Assembly (NCBI GenBank): GCA_020247005.1
Contig: JADCJN010000058.1
Location: forward strand, 1-41,859
DNA from: Silvanigrellales bacterium
Lineage (GTDB): Bacteria; Bdellovibrionota_B; Oligoflexia; Silvanigrellales; Silvanigrellaceae
Length of the DNA: 41,859 nt
Direction: 5' to 3'
Position numbers and translations under genes: made by a program. The notes beneath the pieces are model-generated. The model did no database searches, was not told the origin of the DNA, and saw only the letters and a list, made by a program, of their open reading frames with translations. The stretch's first letter is position 1. Every line of letters begins with the position of its first letter. Below, in pieces: positions 32,734 to 40,533 of the stretch.

Positions 32734-34830
32734 ATGTCAGACATAAAGAAAGTTTTTGGCATGCGTTGGGACGCCTTTTTTCTGCCGTCCGGGGCTGGCG
32801 ACTCCCTGGAGACACCCCCTTTTCTGGTGAATGCGCCAGACGAACCCACCCAGGGAACTCTCTTGGAAAGAGTTGTGTGGAACCTCGTCCGTGGGCAATG
32901 GGGCCGTGTCGCCACACTCTTCGATACGTCTCGAGTCACCTTGCCGGAAGAAGATCTTCACAGTGACGTCTTCATCACAATTCGGCACATCGCTTTGCGA
33001 AAGGCTGGCAAAGTGGAAGCTGAGCGCCTCTTTGCGCAAGAAGCCATGCCGGGTCTTTTGGCGCGGGGACGGTGGGATCTTGCTCTCGCTTTTGCTGTGG
33101 AGTCTGCCGCCAGCGCCATGAATCAAGGCGACTACCTTGCGTCTTTAGCGCGTCTCGACTCACTCTCCGATTCCCTTTTGGCCTTCACTCGAGTGATGCC
33201 TTCTCGGGCCCAAAGTGCGGGTGTGCTTGCGGTTGCGCCGCATTTCTGGAAGTGGCGTGCCTCTCTTGTGCGAGGGTTGTGCTGCCAGACGCTGGGTTAT
33301 GTGGAGGAAGCAGAGAAGTGCCTTCGCGAACAGCTGTCTCTTGTTTCGAAGCTACCCTTCACTGATTTTTCTTTGGCCTTACGCCGACGACGCATGAGTC
33401 TTTTGGTGGAAACGGAGCGTTTCGGGGCAGCCCGCGACCTTCTTTTGGGCGTGCAGTCGGAACTTGAAGGGGTCGGCACGGGCCTCACGCGCATTTTGTG
33501 GCATGTGGAAGCCTTGCGCTTGAACCTTGCCCACCAGGATCCCCTCGCGGCTCGAAGGGAATTGGAACAGGCCGAAACGTGGGTCAAAAAGCTTGGGCTT
33601 CCGCGCCGGCTTTTAAATTTGTCTCAGGAAAAGGCGGAAATCGAATTGGGACTCGTGGCCGTGCAGCACCCCGACGCCGAAGCCTCAGGGGCGGTCCGTT
33701 CCATCCGAACCCTCCTGAGCGAAGGTGAAGCGCGCGTTTCCCTCGACAGCGACTGCGCTTTGCGGCTTCTCCTGGCCGAAGCGCTCTGGCTTGATGGACA
33801 GGAGCAGGATGCCCTCCTGCAGCTCGAAATCGCCCTGGCTGTGGCTGAACATGGGTATTTTGGTCGCCTGCGCGTGCGCATTCTCCTTGCGCTTTGGTCG
33901 CTACGGCACACCTTGGGCCTTCAGGCAGAAGCCTTGGAGCTTGCGCGGCGCCTTGGAAAAGATCCCCTTCTTCTTCACCTTCCCCTCCACGCTCGCCTGG
34001 CTGAGGGTGTTTCTTTGTGTGCGGGCTTGTCGCCACGTCCGCTTGTGAGTCTCGCTGCTCTTCTGGACAAGTCTGTTGATGCCAACGTCATGAAGGCATG
34101 GCTCCAGCGCTCTCGTTTGGCGTTGGCGCTCGATGCGGCGTTTCGCGTCACCGTGCAAATCAACACAGTGGCTGCCCCGCTTACCATGCAAGCTCTTCTT
34201 TCGCTCCAGACGCCACTCGTGTTGGTGTGCAGGCGCACGCGCGACGTCGCCTTTGTAGGAGGTGCGGCACCTGGGTTGCGACTCGTTGGCGACACTCGCT
34301 CAGCTGTTGCAGTCCGTACCTTGTTTGCGGCTTTTCTGGAAAACAGCCGAGGTGAACTGAGCGCATCAAAGATTCTTCGCATTTTAGTGCCGGGCAGTCG
34401 GTACCGCACCGCCCGCGACGCTGAGCGCGTGCGCGCCGCCGTCGCCAGGCTGCGAAAGCGTTTGGTGAAGGAAGGCCTCGTTTGCACCCTGGTGTCGATG
34501 CCTACGAAGGCGGCCTATGCCTTACGTCCGGCATGGGGCCAAACAGGCTTTTTTGAAGAGCTTCGTTTCGGCCTGTCGGCGAACGAAGGCCAAGGGCTCA
34601 GTCCGCGGCCTGCGGCTCGTCGAGGTCGCCCAAAAGCTGACGTCACACCCAGGGAGCGCGATGTGGCCTTGGCTGCCGAAACTCTGGGGTCGTTTCGCTT
34701 CTCCGACATTCACGCCCAATTTCCCGTCCAACGACAAACGCTTCATGCGTATTTGCAACGGCTGGTGGAAAAAGGAAGGCTCCTGCACGACAAACGAGGC
34801 CGTGGGTCGCGGTATGTTTGGCGCGGCTAA
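32734..34830 (+). CDS. Large TPR-like protein with two C-terminal winged-helix domains, probable regulator
   Basis: About 698 aa, with no sensor or membrane segment. Residues ~40-430 are helical, TPR/SEL-like arrays (VRGQWGRVATLFDTSR, RARWDLALAFAVESA-type, LRILWHVEALRLNL-type pairs). A linker follows, then a first winged-helix-like region (SASKILRILVPGSRYRTARD, AVARLRKRLVKEG) and a second one at the C-terminus (FRFSDIHAQFPVQRQTLHAY, LQRLVEKGRLLHDKRGRGSR). The architecture recalls TPR-containing transcription factors, but I do not recognise the family. ATG 32734 follows AGGTGAT about 9 nt ahead and is preferred; an ATG at 32713 is possible. It is divergent from the caspase-like lipoprotein operon across a 253-bp gap, so it may control it. 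Confidence 0.7.
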   Translation: MSDIKKVFGMRWDAFFLPSGAGDSLETPPFLVNAPDEPTQGTLLERVVWNLVRGQWGRVATLFDTSRVTLPEEDLHSDVFITIRHIALRKAGKVEAERLFAQEAMPGLLARGRWDLALAFAVESAASAMNQGDYLASLARLDSLSDSLLAFTRVMPSRAQSAGVLAVAPHFWKWRASLVRGLCCQTLGYVEEAEKCLREQLSLVSKLPFTDFSLALRRRRMSLLVETERFGAARDLLLGVQSELEGVGTGLTRILWHVEALRLNLAHQDPLAARRELEQAETWVKKLGLPRRLLNLSQEKAEIELGLVAVQHPDAEASGAVRSIRTLLSEGEARVSLDSDCALRLLLAEALWLDGQEQDALLQLEIALAVAEHGYFGRLRVRILLALWSLRHTLGLQAEALELARRLGKDPLLLHLPLHARLAEGVSLCAGLSPRPLVSLAALLDKSVDANVMKAWLQRSRLALALDAAFRVTVQINTVAAPLTMQALLSLQTPLVLVCRRTRDVAFVGGAAPGLRLVGDTRSAVAVRTLFAAFLENSRGELSASKILRILVPGSRYRTARDAERVRAAVARLRKRLVKEGLVCTLVSMPTKAAYALRPAWGQTGFFEELRFGLSANEGQGLSPRPAARRGRPKADVTPRERDVALAAETLGSFRFSDIHAQFPVQRQTLHAYLQRLVEKGRLLHDKRGRGSRYVWRG

Positions 34831-34837
34831 GAAACCC

Positions 34838-35878
34838 TCAGCGTTCCGCCGTTTTCTTGTCGAGCTTTCCAATCATTTTTTGGCTCACCGAAAGGGCCTC
34901 TGTGAACTCGGGCTTCTCTTTGGCAAGAAGCACGAAACGCTTATGGTAGAAAAGCGCCTTGGTGTTGTCGAATTTTTCGTAGAGGCGCGCAATGAGATAG
35001 TGGGCGTCCGCTGCATTTGGGTCGGCCTTCACGGCCCGTTCTAGCTTTGCGATGGCTCGCTGGTTCTGCGAGGAGCGGATGTCGCACTTTGCGGAACCCA
35101 CCAGGGCGGGAGCGAGAAAGGGGCGTGTTTTCAGAACTTCACCGTACAGCAGCGAAGCCTTGTTGAAGTTGTCGAGCCCGTAGTGGGAGTCGGCGAGCGC
35201 GGTCATCAGCAGCGCGCGCTCGGAGTCTCCGCTGATTTTGTCTTTGCTCTGAATCCGAAATCCAGATTTCTCGACGATGTCTAACGTCGCCAGGGCATCT
35301 TTGTAGCGCTTCTTTTTATTGTACGCGGCAGCAACAATGAGGCGCACCTGAAGGTCTGAGGGTGATGCTTTCAAAAGGGGCTGCATGAGCATGAGCGCAC
35401 GGTCGTTCTGTCCGGTTTTGTGCCAGGTCCAGGCGAGTGCTTTTTGCGCTCGGATGTCGCTGCTGTCGATGCGCAATGCCCTTTGGTATGCTGATGCCGC
35501 AGCGGCATAGTCTTGCAGGCCACGATTGGCTTCACCCAAAAAATAAAACACCTCGATGTCGGCAGGGTAAGACTTCGCGACTTCGGAAAGCACATCACGG
35601 GCGCGCTTGTAATTGCCGACCTTGACAAGAACCAGCCCCAAGTTCCGTCGTGCTGGTGCCGACTCTGGCACGGCCCTGATGGCTTGTTCATAATGGTCAA
35701 TGGAGGTTGCGAAGTCTCCACGCAAGGCGGCATCGTTTCCTTCGACAATATTGCGTGTCATTTCGTGGGCGCTTGTGGCGCAACCCGTGAAGCCAAAAAG
35801 TCCTGCGCACAAGACGAGAGCCGCTACGACTCGCACTCGCCTCACCGAGACAGAAAACCGGTTTCGAGCTTCAGGCAT
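34838..35878 (-). CDS. TPR-repeat lipoprotein
   Basis: A 346-aa protein. The signal peptide with lipobox GLFGFTGC (lipid Cys33) places it in the outer envelope. About seven TPR units follow (GDFATSIDHYEQAIRAVPES, GNYKRARDVLSEVAKSYPAD, QDYAAAASAYQRALRIDSSD, GQNDRALMLMQPLLKASPSD, DNFNKASLLYGEVLKTRP, NQRAIAKLERAVKADPNAAD). The pattern is PilF/PilW-like or BamD-like only in the general sense of being a TPR lipoprotein; no specific assignment is safe. The ATG has AGGAG at good spacing. It follows rsmD closely (41 bp) on the same strand and converges on the TPR/winged-helix gene with 7 bp between stops. Confidence 0.85.
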   Translation of the reverse strand: MPEARNRFSVSVRRVRVVAALVLCAGLFGFTGCATSAHEMTRNIVEGNDAALRGDFATSIDHYEQAIRAVPESAPARRNLGLVLVKVGNYKRARDVLSEVAKSYPADIEVFYFLGEANRGLQDYAAAASAYQRALRIDSSDIRAQKALAWTWHKTGQNDRALMLMQPLLKASPSDLQVRLIVAAAYNKKKRYKDALATLDIVEKSGFRIQSKDKISGDSERALLMTALADSHYGLDNFNKASLLYGEVLKTRPFLAPALVGSAKCDIRSSQNQRAIAKLERAVKADPNAADAHYLIARLYEKFDNTKALFYHKRFVLLAKEKPEFTEALSVSQKMIGKLDKKTAER

Positions 35879-35919
35879 GAATGACTCCTTTGGGGTGTTC
35901 CGCGGGAGCCCTCGAAGGC

Positions 35920-36522
35920 TCAGGGAACGCGCACTCGCCGGCGCCAGAATTCAAGGCGCGTCTTTCCATATGTACGTTCGCCTTCCCGCTCCCAAGGCAC
36001 GGTGTCGTTGGCGGCAAGCTCCCTGTCGTGTGCCATCTCGATGACGGCAAGGGTTTCCGCGTGACACAGCCCCGACGACTCAAGGAGGCTCAGAGCTTCA
36101 TCGTACCAAGCGGAGTCGTAAGGGGGGTCGGCAAAAATGATGTCGGTTGACGCTGCAAAGACGTCCCGCCCGTCAGGGTCGGCAAAAGTTGCCGAGGGGT
36201 TCTTGAGGAAAGCGACGACGTCGGCAGCAACAATACGAATGTTCGTGCCATTTTCACCTAGTGTGGTGAGGTTCTTTCGAATGCAAGAAAGTGCCGTCGG
36301 ATTTTTCTCGACGAAAGCCACGTGCTTCGCGCCGCGGCTCAGCGCCTCAACGCCAAGGGCGCCACTGCCGGCAAAGAGATCCATGACAATTGCTCCAGGA
36401 GTCTCCGATGCTATGATATTGAAAAGGCTTTCACGGACGCGGTCAGACGTTGGCCGTGTGACGTCGGTTCCCGGAACCGTGACGAGTTGTCTTCTTTTGT
36501 GCTTACCCGCAATAATTCGCAT
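35920..36522 (-). CDS. rsmD: 16S rRNA (guanine(966)-N(2))-methyltransferase RsmD
   Basis: A 200-aa SAM-dependent methyltransferase modifying G966 of 16S rRNA. Signature blocks are all present: MRIIAGKHKRRQL, VTRPTSDRVRESLFNI, the SAM-binding MDLFAGSGALGVEALSRGA, FVEKNPTALSCIRKN, and the catalytic motif IFADPPYDS (D/N-PPY, which binds the target amino group). Length is normal for the family. The start ATG at 36522 gives the universal N-terminus. A GAGCC/GGCTC hairpin (35906-35921) overlaps its stop region and may attenuate transcription into the TPR lipoprotein gene. It is divergent from the two-TM protein gene. Confidence 0.95.
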   Translation of the reverse strand: MRIIAGKHKRRQLVTVPGTDVTRPTSDRVRESLFNIIASETPGAIVMDLFAGSGALGVEALSRGAKHVAFVEKNPTALSCIRKNLTTLGENGTNIRIVAADVVAFLKNPSATFADPDGRDVFAASTDIIFADPPYDSAWYDEALSLLESSGLCHAETLAVIEMAHDRELAANDTVPWEREGERTYGKTRLEFWRRRVRVP

Positions 36523-36552
36523 GAGTCCCCCGCTGCCGAAAAGGGCGTTCGC

Positions 36553-38337
36553 TTGTTGCCTCTGTTCGCCACTCCGCCCAACCCCAAAAACCCATCGGAA
36601 CGTGACGGCACTGACGTTGCACCCGAGGCATCCGAAGATGCGAAACCTTCACGCCGTCCACGCTTGCGCCCCCACGTGGAAGCGCACGGTCTCTATTCCA
36701 TAGAGTGGTCGTACCACTTCCCACTCTCACCTGGATTCCGCATCGAAAGCCAGCTTGATCTCGATTTTCCTGGCGAGAAAGTTCCTGGTGCGGCGCGGAC
36801 ATCGCTGCGCGACGCGAATCTTTCAACCACCCGTTTGAGTTTCGCAGACTCCGCATCTGCAGTCCGCGGGCAAAGCCTCAAGTTTCTGAAAGACTCCTTG
36901 TGGCTCTTGGCGGCAGCTCGCGCCGAACGTGAAGGCAAAGATCCTCGTTACGTTCGTGTCTCCGATGCCGACCGGAGCTTTTTGCATGTGGCGCGTGAGT
37001 ACTGGACAACACCCTATTTTGCGCGATTGGGTGTTATTTTGCAGTCGGACCTGAAGGCCGGGCGCAACTCGCTGCGCGAGATCATCCGCGCACGCGCTCT
37101 GGAAGGTGCAGTGCACGACCCCAACTTTTCTAGGGTCAAGGGCGAACTGCTTCAGTCGTTCCGTTCCGCATTGCGGCTCGTGCGTGCCCGACTCGTGTGG
37201 GAAAAGCTGCTGACCATGGAGCGGGAATCACAGACGACCTTGGCCACTGAAGCCGACGTTCAATTGTCTTTGCGTTTTGTGCAACAGGTGAAAGACCTCT
37301 CGGAGCTTTCTTTGGCACTGGTGTCGGGTGCTGTGGCTGAACTGCAAACTGCTGTGTCTGAACTCCTTCGGCATTTGGTGGAACAGCTCGCCATGCTCCG
37401 CAGCTCGCATGTTGAAGCCCCCCACCAAGACGAAGACTACGAAGCCCGCCTCGTAAAGCTTGAAGTCGCGTTCCGTCGAGAGCGCAAGTGGCTAGCCGAG
37501 TGGGCGCGCCTTTGCAACGACATGCGCCTTCTCTGCGGGCTCCCTTCACTCGTCGACATCGCGGCTGATGCGAGTCTTGCAGCCACCTATTTCGAGCGCG
37601 TTCGACAATTGAAGAAACAGCATTACCACGTGTGGGACCTCGACCTCGACCTCAAGCCGAACGACCAGCGTATCGATTTTTGGATTGGTGCAGGAGCGGC
37701 TGGGATTTCTGCTTTTTTCGCCTTCTTGGCTCTCATTCTTTTCAATTTGAATCGGAACACAATGGGCGAGCAAGGGCTTGTTGCGCTTCTCGTCTTCGCT
37801 TTGGCGAACTCCGTCATCTACATTGCAAAAGACCGCTTGAAGGAATGGCTCAAAGTGAATTTGCGGACGGTTCTCAACCTGCGCTTTGGCCGTTGGACCG
37901 GAGAATGCAAACTCCGTCGAGATGGCAACGAGGCATCTGTAGGTGACGGCCTCGAGGTCGCACAGATGGAACGCGAAACGTGGTGGAGCGAGGAGGACGA
38001 AAACTGGACTTTTCACGTGTGGGAAGAATTTCGCGTTTTGCCTGAGGCGGCGGGAACCGATGCGCGCATTGTGAAACAGGTGTGGCGACTTCCCTTGGAC
38101 GAGATTCTGCACACTCTCGACAACACCCGCCACATTCTTAAGATACCGAGCCCCGATGGTGAACCTCGCGAGGTTCCTGTTCTGAAACATGCGGTATTTC
38201 CGTTTCGGCTTCGCGTGCGCGTGAAGAGCTGGCAGCAGCGTCGCGTCGATATAGTCGACACCGCATACGTCGTGGGGCGAGTGCACACGGCCGGTGACCA
38301 CATCATTCAAGTTGAAATCACCGACGAATCAGCTTGA
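36553..38337 (+). CDS. Conserved-looking hypothetical membrane protein with two central TM segments
   Basis: About 594 aa. The N-terminal ~370 residues are soluble and mostly helical, with a long charged helix (VKLEVAFRRERKWLAEWARL), after a beta-rich start (HGLYSIEWSYHFPLSP, FRIESQLDLDFP). Two TM helices follow: FWIGAGAAGISAFFAFLALI (~377-398) and GLVALLVFALANSVIYIA (~408-427). A ~165-residue C-terminal domain rich in beta strands and Trp/Glu then completes it. No known family was recognised. The frame is open from 36322, but that part is antisense to rsmD. Starts near the rsmD end are TTG 36553, with AAGGG about 7 nt upstream (preferred), or GTG 36499. Codon structure is good across the entire region. 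Confidence 0.7.
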   Translation: MLPLFATPPNPKNPSERDGTDVAPEASEDAKPSRRPRLRPHVEAHGLYSIEWSYHFPLSPGFRIESQLDLDFPGEKVPGAARTSLRDANLSTTRLSFADSASAVRGQSLKFLKDSLWLLAAARAEREGKDPRYVRVSDADRSFLHVAREYWTTPYFARLGVILQSDLKAGRNSLREIIRARALEGAVHDPNFSRVKGELLQSFRSALRLVRARLVWEKLLTMERESQTTLATEADVQLSLRFVQQVKDLSELSLALVSGAVAELQTAVSELLRHLVEQLAMLRSSHVEAPHQDEDYEARLVKLEVAFRRERKWLAEWARLCNDMRLLCGLPSLVDIAADASLAATYFERVRQLKKQHYHVWDLDLDLKPNDQRIDFWIGAGAAGISAFFAFLALILFNLNRNTMGEQGLVALLVFALANSVIYIAKDRLKEWLKVNLRTVLNLRFGRWTGECKLRRDGNEASVGDGLEVAQMERETWWSEEDENWTFHVWEEFRVLPEAAGTDARIVKQVWRLPLDEILHTLDNTRHILKIPSPDGEPREVPVLKHAVFPFRLRVRVKSWQQRRVDIVDTAYVVGRVHTAGDHIIQVEITDESA

Positions 38338-38352
38338 TGGCCATGAATACAT

Positions 38353-38375
38353 GCCTGCGTGCATTGTACGCAGGC
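38353..38375. terminator. Strong bidirectional terminator-like hairpin
   Basis: GCCTGCGT, 7-base loop, ACGCAGGC: a perfect 8-bp stem centred in the 47-bp gap between two convergent genes. There is no long T-run on either side, but the placement and stability fit a shared terminator. Confidence 0.6.
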
Positions 38376-38384
38376 CAAAAGCCG

Positions 38385-39302
38385 TTACGCCTCTTGAGCG
38401 CTCAGCTCGAGCTCTTCGTCTAGAAGTCCATTGAGGTATTCCACGAGCTCAGCTCCTTTCTTTACGTCGAACGCGTGGCTGTCGATGGCGCTGACAGGTA
38501 CCAGCCCACGCACGCTCGACAGAACGAAACAAGCGGTGGCGTCGTCCAAACGATTGAGTGACAGCGCCGCGTCGTTCACCATATGTTCGTGTTTCCTGAG
38601 CGCTCGAGACAGGGCCTGCAGTGTGGTGCCCGGCAAACAACGTTCCTTGTGGGGCATTGCACACACGCGCCTGTTGGCATTCACCCACACGAAATTCGCG
38701 GTTGTGCATTCCGACAGTTCTCCCTCGGGAGTCACGAAGATGGCATCGTCTGCCCCTTTGGCGCGAGCGTGCTCCAGCGCGAGCATGTTCCACAAATAGT
38801 TTGTCGACTTCACATCGACGAGCTGCATGGACCGGGCTTCCGCAAACGAAGCCAGTGCGAGGCCTTTCGTGCGCAGCTTGGTGGGCATGGTGGGTGCGTC
38901 TTTGCAGACAATAACGATGTTTGCGCTCGTGAGTTCTCCATTTTCATTGCGCGGCACTGCGAGGGCTGTGGAATTGCCGCCTGTCAAAAGAAGACGAACA
39001 GACACCTTTCGGGCGAGAGCGCCGCTGTTCTTCGCGTTGAGCGCAACGGCGGAACGCACGTGTTCCCTCAGCATACGTGCGTCTGGCATGCGGATGCGGA
39101 CCCTCTCGCACCCGCGTGCGAGTCTTGCCATATGATCGTTCCAGCCGATAACACGGCCGCTCAAAACAAGGATGGTTTCAAACACGGCGTGCCCGAAAAG
39201 GAACCCTCGGTCGGTGACGGGAAGACGAGCTTCGTCGAGCGTCGACGGGACGCCATTCACCAGGGCCACGCCTGTTTCCTTGTGTGCCGAACCTACCACC
39301 AT
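38385..39302 (-). CDS. Fold-type IV PLP aminotransferase/lyase (BCAT / DAAT / PabC superfamily)
   Basis: A 305-aa protein. Family marks: VNGVPSTLDEARLPVTDRGF and GHAVFETILVLSGR at the N-terminus, the PLP Lys165 in VDVKSTNYLWNMLALEHARA, and the phosphate/cofactor-contacting Glu198 in GELSECTTANFVWV. The C-terminal block LPGTTLQALSRAL completes the fold. Members include branched-chain aminotransferase, D-amino-acid aminotransferase and aminodeoxychorismate lyase. The sequence lacks the longer BCAT N-terminus and could be a PabC- or DAAT-like enzyme; substrate is not resolved. The frame is open to 39383, but ATG 39302 has AGGAG 8 nt ahead and gives the standard N-terminus. Confidence 0.85.
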   Translation of the reverse strand: MVVGSAHKETGVALVNGVPSTLDEARLPVTDRGFLFGHAVFETILVLSGRVIGWNDHMARLARGCERVRIRMPDARMLREHVRSAVALNAKNSGALARKVSVRLLLTGGNSTALAVPRNENGELTSANIVIVCKDAPTMPTKLRTKGLALASFAEARSMQLVDVKSTNYLWNMLALEHARAKGADDAIFVTPEGELSECTTANFVWVNANRRVCAMPHKERCLPGTTLQALSRALRKHEHMVNDAALSLNRLDDATACFVLSSVRGLVPVSAIDSHAFDVKKGAELVEYLNGLLDEELELSAQEA

Positions 39303-39431
39303 GCCGTGTTCTCCTCGCATGCCCTTGGTTTTTGACTTCATCTGGACGCCCGTGTGTGGACGGTTGTGGTAAAGTCTAGGCATGTCGTGAGTTCACGGGC
39401 AATCGATCACCGCTTCGAAGAGGTGTTTCTT

Positions 39432-39857
39432 TTGGAAAAGACAACAGGGGAAGCGCTCGCCCCACCTATCCTTGTCGTGGACGACGAGGTTGACCTCCTT
39501 GAATTGTTCGCCAAGCGCCTTGTGAAGGCAGGATTCGCCGTCTCGACAGCGAGCACTGGCCAGGCTGCGAGCACACTGCTCGATACAAAAGAGTTCCTTG
39601 TTGTTATTTGCGACATCAATATGCCCGGGGGCGTCTCGGGCTTCGACGTGCTTGCCCATGCGCGCAGCCTGCAGGGGTCACGACCGAAGTTTATCTTCGT
39701 GACGGGGCATGGCGAGGGTACGCCAGAAATGGAAAAGGCCCTGGGAATGGGAGTCGACGGGGTCTACTCAAAGCCCATCAGCTCAAAGACTCTTGTTCAG
39801 CATCTTCGCCAACTTTGTGGGCTACCCGAGCTGGTCGTTTCCCCACCTGCCATCTGA
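39432..39857 (+). CDS. Stand-alone response regulator (single receiver domain)
   Basis: About 141 aa. A complete CheY-like receiver: acidic pair Asp17/Asp18 (ILVVDDEVDLL), phospho-acceptor Asp61 (VVICDINMPGG), switch Thr (IFVTGHG) and Lys (VYSKPIS). No output domain follows, only a short tail. It would act by phosphate-dependent protein contact or as a phosphorelay shuttle. The frame is open from 39354, but TTG 39432 follows AAGAGGTG at good spacing and starts right before the receiver. A possible extended -10 (TGGTAAAGT, around 39368-39376) lies upstream. The partner kinase is not identified; the hybrid kinase at 14880 is far away. Confidence 0.85.
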   Translation: MEKTTGEALAPPILVVDDEVDLLELFAKRLVKAGFAVSTASTGQAASTLLDTKEFLVVICDINMPGGVSGFDVLAHARSLQGSRPKFIFVTGHGEGTPEMEKALGMGVDGVYSKPISSKTLVQHLRQLCGLPELVVSPPAI

Positions 39858-39880
39858 GTGGGCACATGAAAACGCCCACT
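39857..39880. terminator. Hairpin just after the response-regulator stop
   Basis: AGTGGGC, 10-base A-rich loop (acatgaaaac), GCCCACT: a perfect 7-bp stem directly at the stop codon. There is no T-tract, so it may be a weak terminator or processing site separating this gene from the sigma-54-driven gene downstream. Confidence 0.4.
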
Positions 39881-39935
39881 TCGTGCACGGCGGAGCTGCG
39901 TAGTGACGTGTTCATTCCGTCGCGAATTTGGGGAG

Positions 39936-39949
39936 CTGAAGAATTTCAG
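39936..39949. promoter_or_regulatory. Palindrome CTGAA-N4-TTCAG, possible activator site
   Basis: A perfect 5-bp dyad about 35-60 bp upstream of the -24/-12 promoter at 39983-39999. This is a typical distance range for a bound activator, though sigma-54 enhancers are usually farther upstream. It is a single short dyad, so it may be chance. Confidence 0.3.
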
Positions 39950-39982
39950 GTGCTTGATCTTGAATGCTGAAGGTTGCTTTTT

Positions 39983-39999
39983 TGGCACAGTCTCTGCTG
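39983..39999 (+). promoter_or_regulatory. Strong sigma-54 (-24/-12) promoter upstream of the 40099 gene
   Basis: TTGGCAC-AGTCT-CTGCT closely matches the consensus YTGGCACG-N4-TTGCW. GG (39985-39986) and GC (39997-39998) have exactly the required 10-base separation, with one mismatch each in the -24 flank (A for G) and the -12 (C for T). The transcript would start near 40010, giving a leader of about 90 nt to the ATG at 40099. It lies in a true intergenic region and points at a well-formed start codon with AGGAGG. Confidence 0.6.
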
Positions 40000-40098
40000 A
40001 GGCTGTGAAACCGAGAGCGGCACAGCCCTTTCGCTTCGGAGAACCTGAGAGACACAACCCATCCTGGATGGGAGCATTTGACCGAGGAGGTTGGGAAC

Positions 40099-40512
40099 AT
40101 GAAAAGAGTGATTCTTTGCATTGAAGACGACATCTACAAAACGGCCTGTATGAAGAACTGCGCCGAAGCTGGATTTCATCTTGAAGTCCGGATTTCAGAG
40201 ACAACGAATGAAACCGACCTCCTGGAAAAAGTGATCACCGCCGACGCCGATGAGATTTTGTACCTGCCCCACGAAGGCATTGATGCCTTCATGGCGCGGC
40301 TCAAAAAGAACGGTGCCACTCGACTGAACACGGAAGTGCGCATTCTTTTGTGCCAGCATTTCGAATCCCTGGTTTCCAAGGTCGTGCGTGACACTGTTTC
40401 TGAATTTGCGGGAATGAGCAAAACAGCCCGGACGAAGCTCCGTCGCAACCATGAGCGCTCCCGTCGTGGAAGCCCCCGCGCCGTTCCCAGTGTCTGCGGC
40501 GAAGCAGCGTGA
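40099..40512 (+). CDS. Small receiver-like protein lacking a phospho-acceptor, basic tail
   Basis: A 137-aa protein. The first strand and loop look like a receiver (RVILCIEDDIYKTACMKNCA, keeping an acidic pair). The strand that should carry the phospho-Asp reads DEILYLPHEGIDAFMARLKK, and no T/S-K pair is apparent later (VRILLCQHFESLV). The C-terminus is short and basic (SKTARTKLRRNHERSRRG). It is therefore an atypical or pseudo-receiver, or possibly a distant unrelated alpha/beta protein. The ATG at 40099 has AGGAGG eight bases ahead, an excellent start; the frame is open to 40078. It follows a sigma-54-type promoter (39983-39999). Confidence 0.7.
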   Translation: MKRVILCIEDDIYKTACMKNCAEAGFHLEVRISETTNETDLLEKVITADADEILYLPHEGIDAFMARLKKNGATRLNTEVRILLCQHFESLVSKVVRDTVSEFAGMSKTARTKLRRNHERSRRGSPRAVPSVCGEAA

Positions 40513-40533
40513 TTCAACATGCGAGAGATGCCC

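Noticed and set aside
35906-35921. GAGCC/GGCTC hairpin at the end of rsmD
   Set aside because: Only 5 bp and no T-run; noted under rsmD but not called as a terminator.
40002-40090. Possible riboswitch: a hairpin GGCTGTG/CACAGCC (40002-40028) and a second one CCCAT/ATGGG near 40059-40073
   Set aside because: No match to c-di-GMP, glycine or TPP riboswitch cores could be made. If the sigma-54 promoter is real, the transcript starts inside the first hairpin.
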